Source of the DNA: Terriglobus roseus
Lineage (GTDB): Bacteria; Acidobacteriota; Terriglobia; Terriglobales; Acidobacteriaceae
Assembly: GCF_900105625.1 (NCBI RefSeq)
Contig: NZ_FNSD01000001.1
Location: forward strand, 1,488,001 to 1,552,000
Length of the DNA: 64,000 nt
Direction: 5' to 3'
The notes under the pieces were generated by a model. The model did no database searches. It had not been told where the DNA came from and worked only from the letters and a program-made list of their open reading frames with translations. A program made the translations under genes and the position numbers. This document shows positions 60,817 to 64,000 of the stretch, in pieces. Numbering within the stretch: the stretch's first letter is position 1; the number at the start of each line of letters is the position of its first letter.

Positions 60817-61902
60817 CTAGAAGATCTTGAAGTGAATCGTCAGATACTTCTTCGGATCGCTTCGGATCGTGTTCACAAGGGATTGTGAGTCGACCGCGAG
60901 CTTATCGAGGTTGTGGTACAGGGCAGGATCCTTGACCAGCAGTCCGGCCGTTCCCTCACCCTTGTCGATGCCCGTCATGATGTTGTCCAGTCGCGTCACC
61001 GTGCTGTTCAACTTGTCTGCGAATGCCTGATCCTTGGTCAAGAGTCCGAGCGCACCCTTGCCCTGATCGGCCTGCGCCATGATGCTGTTCGCGTGGACGA
61101 GCGTGGCATTCAGGTTGTTGTACAGCGCATCATCCTTCAACAGCTTGCCTGCGCTGCCCTTGCCTGCATCCAGATCGGCAGCGATTTTGTCGAGCTTCGC
61201 AGTAGTGTCGTTCAGGTGGTTGTAAACCGAATCGTCATGAAGCAGCTTGCCGACCGAACCTTTGCCGCTGTTCAGATTCACCTCAAGCTTGTGCAGTTCA
61301 TCCACTGTGTCGCTGGCGCGCCGATAGAGTGTGTCGTCATAGATCAGGCCGCCGACGGAACCCTTGCCCTGCGAGATGGTATCGACGATGCGATCCATCT
61401 TCGCCAGGATGACATTGAGACTCTCAATTGTGCCCTGGCTGGCCTTCACCACGTCCTGCAAGTTCGGGCTCTCGAGCGTCTTGATCTCGTCGCCATCTTG
61501 CAGGAGCGGTCCATTTGCCGTCTGGCTGTTCAGGTCCACAACCGTATCGCCCAAAACGCCAACGGTAGACAGCGCCGACTTCGTGTCCTTATGGAGATCC
61601 TTCTGGAACTTGCCATCGATTCGCATGACGACCTGGATCGGTGTCAGCTTACGGCTCGGCTCATCGACCACATTGACGGCCTTGACCGTACCGATCGTCA
61701 CGCCCTGCAGGTTGACGGCTGCGCCATCCTTGATTCCTGCGGCGTTTTCAAAGTAGCTCGTAACCGTCAGCTTATGCGAGAACACCCCGAGACCTGACGA
61801 ACTGGTGATCAGGAATAACAGTGTCACCAGCAAAGCGGCGGAGACGATCACGATGATGCCCACCTTCAACTGCGACCACTTCACTTCACTCTGGCTGGGC
61901 AT
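60817..61902 (-). CDS. MCE/MlaD-type lipid-transport protein with five 34-residue repeats
   Basis: 361 residues. A short cytoplasmic N-terminus and one membrane helix (VGIIVIVSAALLVTLLFLI) anchor an MCE domain (about 40-125, YFENAAGIKDGAAVNLQGVT, IGTVKAV) of the MlaD/TTG2C class, which moves phospholipid between membranes. Residues 179-350 are five repeats starting with a GKG-like motif at 179, 213, 247, 281 and 315, exactly 34 apart, each followed by a pattern like LLxDDxLYNxLN. No MlaE/MlaF gene is adjacent on this strand; the ABC ATPase near 63,000 is on the other strand. Confidence 0.88.
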   Translation of the reverse strand: MPSQSEVKWSQLKVGIIVIVSAALLVTLLFLITSSSGLGVFSHKLTVTSYFENAAGIKDGAAVNLQGVTIGTVKAVNVVDEPSRKLTPIQVVMRIDGKFQKDLHKDTKSALSTVGVLGDTVVDLNSQTANGPLLQDGDEIKTLESPNLQDVVKASQGTIESLNVILAKMDRIVDTISQGKGSVGGLIYDDTLYRRASDTVDELHKLEVNLNSGKGSVGKLLHDDSVYNHLNDTTAKLDKIAADLDAGKGSAGKLLKDDALYNNLNATLVHANSIMAQADQGKGALGLLTKDQAFADKLNSTVTRLDNIMTGIDKGEGTAGLLVKDPALYHNLDKLAVDSQSLVNTIRSDPKKYLTIHFKIF

Positions 61903-62034
61903 GCGCTCTCTTCAACTCCTGGGCACACAGCCGGGCAAACATCGCCCTGACTGCAAACCTGTTGGTTTCTTGAACCTTACGGTAAATGGATGCAAAACAG
62001 AGCACATTCGTTTCAAAAGCGTCTCTTGTCGCGT

Positions 62035-62412
62035 TCACCTCTCGAGGATGACGGTCGCAATCGCCATCTCCCGGCTGTGCGAAAGACTCAGGTGCAATGC
62101 CGTTACACCCATAGATAACGCCCTCTCAGCCGCGCGTCCATGGAGCAGCAGCGTCGGCCGGCCGCCGGGCAGATGCGTCACCTCGATCTCTAACCAGCTG
62201 ACGCCCTTGGCGATACCGGTCCCCAGTGCCTTGGCGCCCGCTTCCTTGGCGGCGAACCGGGCCGCTAAGCTCTCTGCGCTGTTCCTTTTGCGCATGCAAT
62301 AACGCAACTCTCCGGGGGTGTATATCCGCTGAAGGAAGCGCTCCCCAAAGCGCTCCACGGAACTGGCGATCCGGTCGATCTCCGTCAGGTCAGTCCCCGT
62401 TCCTACGATCAC
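62035..62412 (-). CDS. acpS: Holo-[acyl-carrier-protein] synthase, GTG start
   Basis: Transfers phosphopantetheine from CoA to acyl-carrier protein. 125 residues, full length: VGTGTDLTEIDRIASSVERF (Mg-binding Asp), RIYTPGELRYCM, AARFAAKEAGAKALGTGI (Mg-binding Glu) and HLSLSHSREMAIATVILE. The GTG at 62412 is preceded by CAGAGGAGGGAACACG, a strong ribosome site, which settles the start although the frame is open 39 codons further upstream. Confidence 0.94.
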   Translation of the reverse strand: MIVGTGTDLTEIDRIASSVERFGERFLQRIYTPGELRYCMRKRNSAESLAARFAAKEAGAKALGTGIAKGVSWLEIEVTHLPGGRPTLLLHGRAAERALSMGVTALHLSLSHSREMAIATVILER

Positions 62413-62521
62413 CGTGTTCCCTCCTCTGCAGATTTCCGTTAAGGCATCACCGTACCATTCTGCGACAGGCAAACTGGCTCCCGCCCGTAATCGGCCATTG
62501 CGCGCCGCCGATACCCATGGT

Positions 62522-62929
62522 GTGACCAAAGGACTTCAGACCGCAACGTACAAGTGCCAGATCAGATTGCAAGGTTTTATTTACGGCAAACGAGAGAACC
62601 TGTCACCCAAGTTGGGTGCCGCTGTCGCTGCCGCCGGAGGATGGGTGCTGGAACGACGTCCCATCTCTGCTGGAGCACTGGAATTTCTCGTGGAGGTGCA
62701 GAGTGCGGCGCTGCCCGGGGTTTACGGCGCGCTGCTGGCCAGCGGCCTCCACCTCACACGGGACAGCCACCACGCGCTCGCAGAGCGCTGCAACTGCGAC
62801 CTGTATCTGCGGCCGCGGCGCGACACTCCTTCCTACCGGTTGCTGAATCTTGAAGTTCACTTCCTGCCGGAACCGCCAGCTTCTATGGATCTCCAGGATC
62901 TGCTACCGCTGGATGGGCTCCTGAACTGA
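62522..62929 (+). CDS. Conserved hypothetical protein divergent from acpS
   Basis: 135 residues beginning GTG at 62522 (MTKGLQTATYKCQIRLQGFI). Basic N-terminus, then a beta-rich segment (WVLERRPISAGALEFLVEVQ, SGLHLTRDSHHALAERCNCD) and an acidic C-terminus (LQDLLPLDGLLN). No family is recognised. It is probably the first gene of a + strand unit with the ABC ATPase gene 85 bases downstream. The upstream extension to 62,414 overlaps the acpS start and is not conserved-looking. Confidence 0.6.
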   Translation: MTKGLQTATYKCQIRLQGFIYGKRENLSPKLGAAVAAAGGWVLERRPISAGALEFLVEVQSAALPGVYGALLASGLHLTRDSHHALAERCNCDLYLRPRRDTPSYRLLNLEVHFLPEPPASMDLQDLLPLDGLLN

Positions 62930-63014
62930 TGAGCGATCTCTCCGAGCACAGTGCAACGCCTGTTGCCCGTCTTCGCCCCGGGTGCCCCTCCCACGCGATA
63001 GACTGGACAGGCCT

Positions 63015-63746
63015 ATGCCGCCCATCATCGTTGCACGCCAACTCGGCAAGACCTACCGCTCCGGCAAGATTGAAACTCACGCTCTCCGCGACGCGACCTT
63101 CTCCGTGGAACCGGGCGAGTTCATCGCCATCGTAGGGCCCTCGGGCTCCGGCAAATCGACGCTCTTCTATCTGCTGGGCGGCCTGACGCGCGCCACCGGC
63201 GGATCTGTCCTCATCGATGGAGTCGACTTTAGTTCGCTCTCCGACGCGGATCGCACGCGTCGCCGCGGCGAGAAGATCGGCTTTGTCTTCCAGCGCTTTA
63301 ATCTGCTGCCCACGCTCTCTGCCCGCGGCAATATCGAGCTGGCACACCAGATAGCAGAAACCGGCAAGCCGCTCGATCAGGCCCTTCTACAGCGGCTGGC
63401 GGAGTTGTTACGCATCGAGAATCGTCTGGACAACCGTCCGAGCGAACTCTCCGGTGGCGAGCAGCAGCGAGTCGCCATTGCGCGCGCGCTGATCACACAT
63501 CCTGCCATCATCCTTGCGGACGAGCCCACCGGCAACCTGGACACGGAGAACTCCGATACGGTCCTCGAGATGCTGCGCCATGCTTCGAAAGAGCTGGGTC
63601 AGACGGTACTGATGATTACGCACAATCCCGAGGCTGCAGCCATCGCCGATCGCATTCTTTACGTGCGCGACGGCCGGCTCCATGACACTCCTCCGCCGCC
63701 GCGTGCCGCGAAGAAGCCACTCATCAGCAGCATGCTCGCTGGCTAG
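63015..63746 (+). CDS. ABC transporter ATP-binding protein, MacB/LolD type
   Basis: 243 residues with a complete ABC ATPase: Walker [15 protein letters not shown]-loop [12 protein letters not shown], signature [15 protein letters not shown], Walker [14 protein letters not shown] and the switch His in [20 protein letters not shown] is typical of the MacB/LolD/FtsE subfamily that works with FtsX-like permeases. The permease is not visible before the window ends. The ATG at 63015 ([14 protein letters not shown]) is preferred over upstream in-frame codons to 62,982. Confidence 0.92.
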   Translation: MPPIIVARQLGKTYRSGKIETHALRDATFSVEPGEFIAIVGPSGSGKSTLFYLLGGLTRATGGSVLIDGVDFSSLSDADRTRRRGEKIGFVFQRFNLLPTLSARGNIELAHQIAETGKPLDQALLQRLAELLRIENRLDNRPSELSGGEQQRVAIARALITHPAIILADEPTGNLDTENSDTVLEMLRHASKELGQTVLMITHNPEAAAIADRILYVRDGRLHDTPPPPRAAKKPLISSMLAG

Positions 63747-63777
63747 TCATCCTATCCAGGAATCCGGGCGCCCAAGT

Positions 63778-63890
63778 CTTTCCAAGGGAAAGGGTGGGCA
63801 TTCGCACATCGAGCGACAAATTCCGGGTGTCCCATTCACGCGCGCCCTTGCGCACGCGTGGAATTTTGCGCGAAAGCCCAACGGCACATC
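63778..63890. repeat. Hairpin repeats of the 'gtgcccca' family after the ABC gene
   Basis: ctttccaagggaaag forms a short hairpin and cccattcacgcgcgcccttgcgcacgcgtgg is an imperfect inverted repeat with gtgtccca, gcgcgaaagccc-like flanks, as in the other copies. No complete gene is supported between 63,747 and the right edge. Confidence 0.55.
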
Positions 63891-64000
63891 CCAGCCCCTG
63901 AATCACTCGATGCCCGGCAGCGTCGTCCCATAACGCCGCTTGACCGCTCACACGCACCGCACTACCGTGTCTGCGGGTAGTCTCTCGCATCTGCTGCCGC

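Noticed and set aside
63962-64000. Possible C-terminus of a minus-strand gene entering from the right edge (AAADARDYPQTR then stop)
   Set aside because: Only 12 residues, not enough to separate it from chance; noted for anyone with the flanking sequence.
1-64000. CRISPR arrays, insertion sequences, prophage genes, integrase or attachment sites
   Set aside because: None was seen: no regular short-spacer array, transposase, integrase or phage structural gene, and no direct repeat flanking the tRNAs.

Overview
The window looks like a chromosomal segment of an acidobacterium of the Terriglobia (subdivision 1; Terriglobus/Granulicella/Edaphobacter-like). The reasons are the GC-rich coding style, an Oar-like TonB receptor with an N-terminal carboxypeptidase-regulatory domain, a PadR regulator paired with an ADOP-type permease, secreted proteins of acidobacterial type, and two families of GC-rich hairpin repeats in the intergenic spaces. 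No phage, CRISPR array, transposase or plasmid function was seen. Genus assignment is inference.

Region 1 (1-18,000): a truncated VTT/DedA membrane protein, fabH, an SRP RNA gene whose 3' end is tandemly triplicated, a pectinesterase, rimO with a large insertion, and a same-strand run of two unknowns, yacG, pgpA, an NHL-like protein, cinA, plsY and gpsA. An OmpA-family protein, an SDR dehydrogenase, an Oar-like receptor and a Lys/Ala-rich basic protein follow. fabH, plsY, gpsA and pgpA together serve fatty acid and phospholipid synthesis.

Region 2 (18,000-33,400): an MsrP/YedY-like molybdoenzyme with its cytochrome b partner, two family-2 glycosyltransferases, a secreted unknown, proline dehydrogenase, HU, a YbgC-like thioesterase, nicotinamidase and a zinc-ribbon/XRE regulator. 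Then comes the envelope cluster uppS - small membrane protein - cdsA - dxr - rseP, followed by a ketopantoate-reductase-like gene. dxr supplies isoprenoid precursor, uppS makes the lipid carrier, cdsA makes CDP-diacylglycerol and rseP is the site-2 protease.

Region 3 (33,400-49,000): accessory genes. These are a DHH phosphoesterase coupled to a Na+/H+ antiporter, a penicillin-acylase-like hydrolase coupled to a polytopic membrane protein, an isochorismatase-like/MFS operon divergent from a TetR gene, an SMR transporter, an O-methyltransferase-like gene, a flavoprotein oxidase, and a secreted protein made of two tandem SRPBCC-like domains.

Region 4 (49,000-56,640): the translation cluster tRNA-Thr(TGT), tRNA-Tyr(GTA), tRNA-Thr(GGT), tRNA-Gly(TCC), tuf, tRNA-Trp(CCA), secE, nusG, rplK. 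A PadR/ADOP permease pair sits between tuf and tRNA-Trp, two small unknown ORFs lie among the tRNAs, and the cluster ends after rplK.

Region 5 (56,640-64,000): an M20 amidohydrolase, an S4 RNA-binding protein, a sodium:solute symporter, a secreted unknown, an MCE/MlaD-like protein with five exact 34-residue repeats, acpS, an unknown, and an ABC ATPase. All functions are assigned by reading motifs; no database search was possible.
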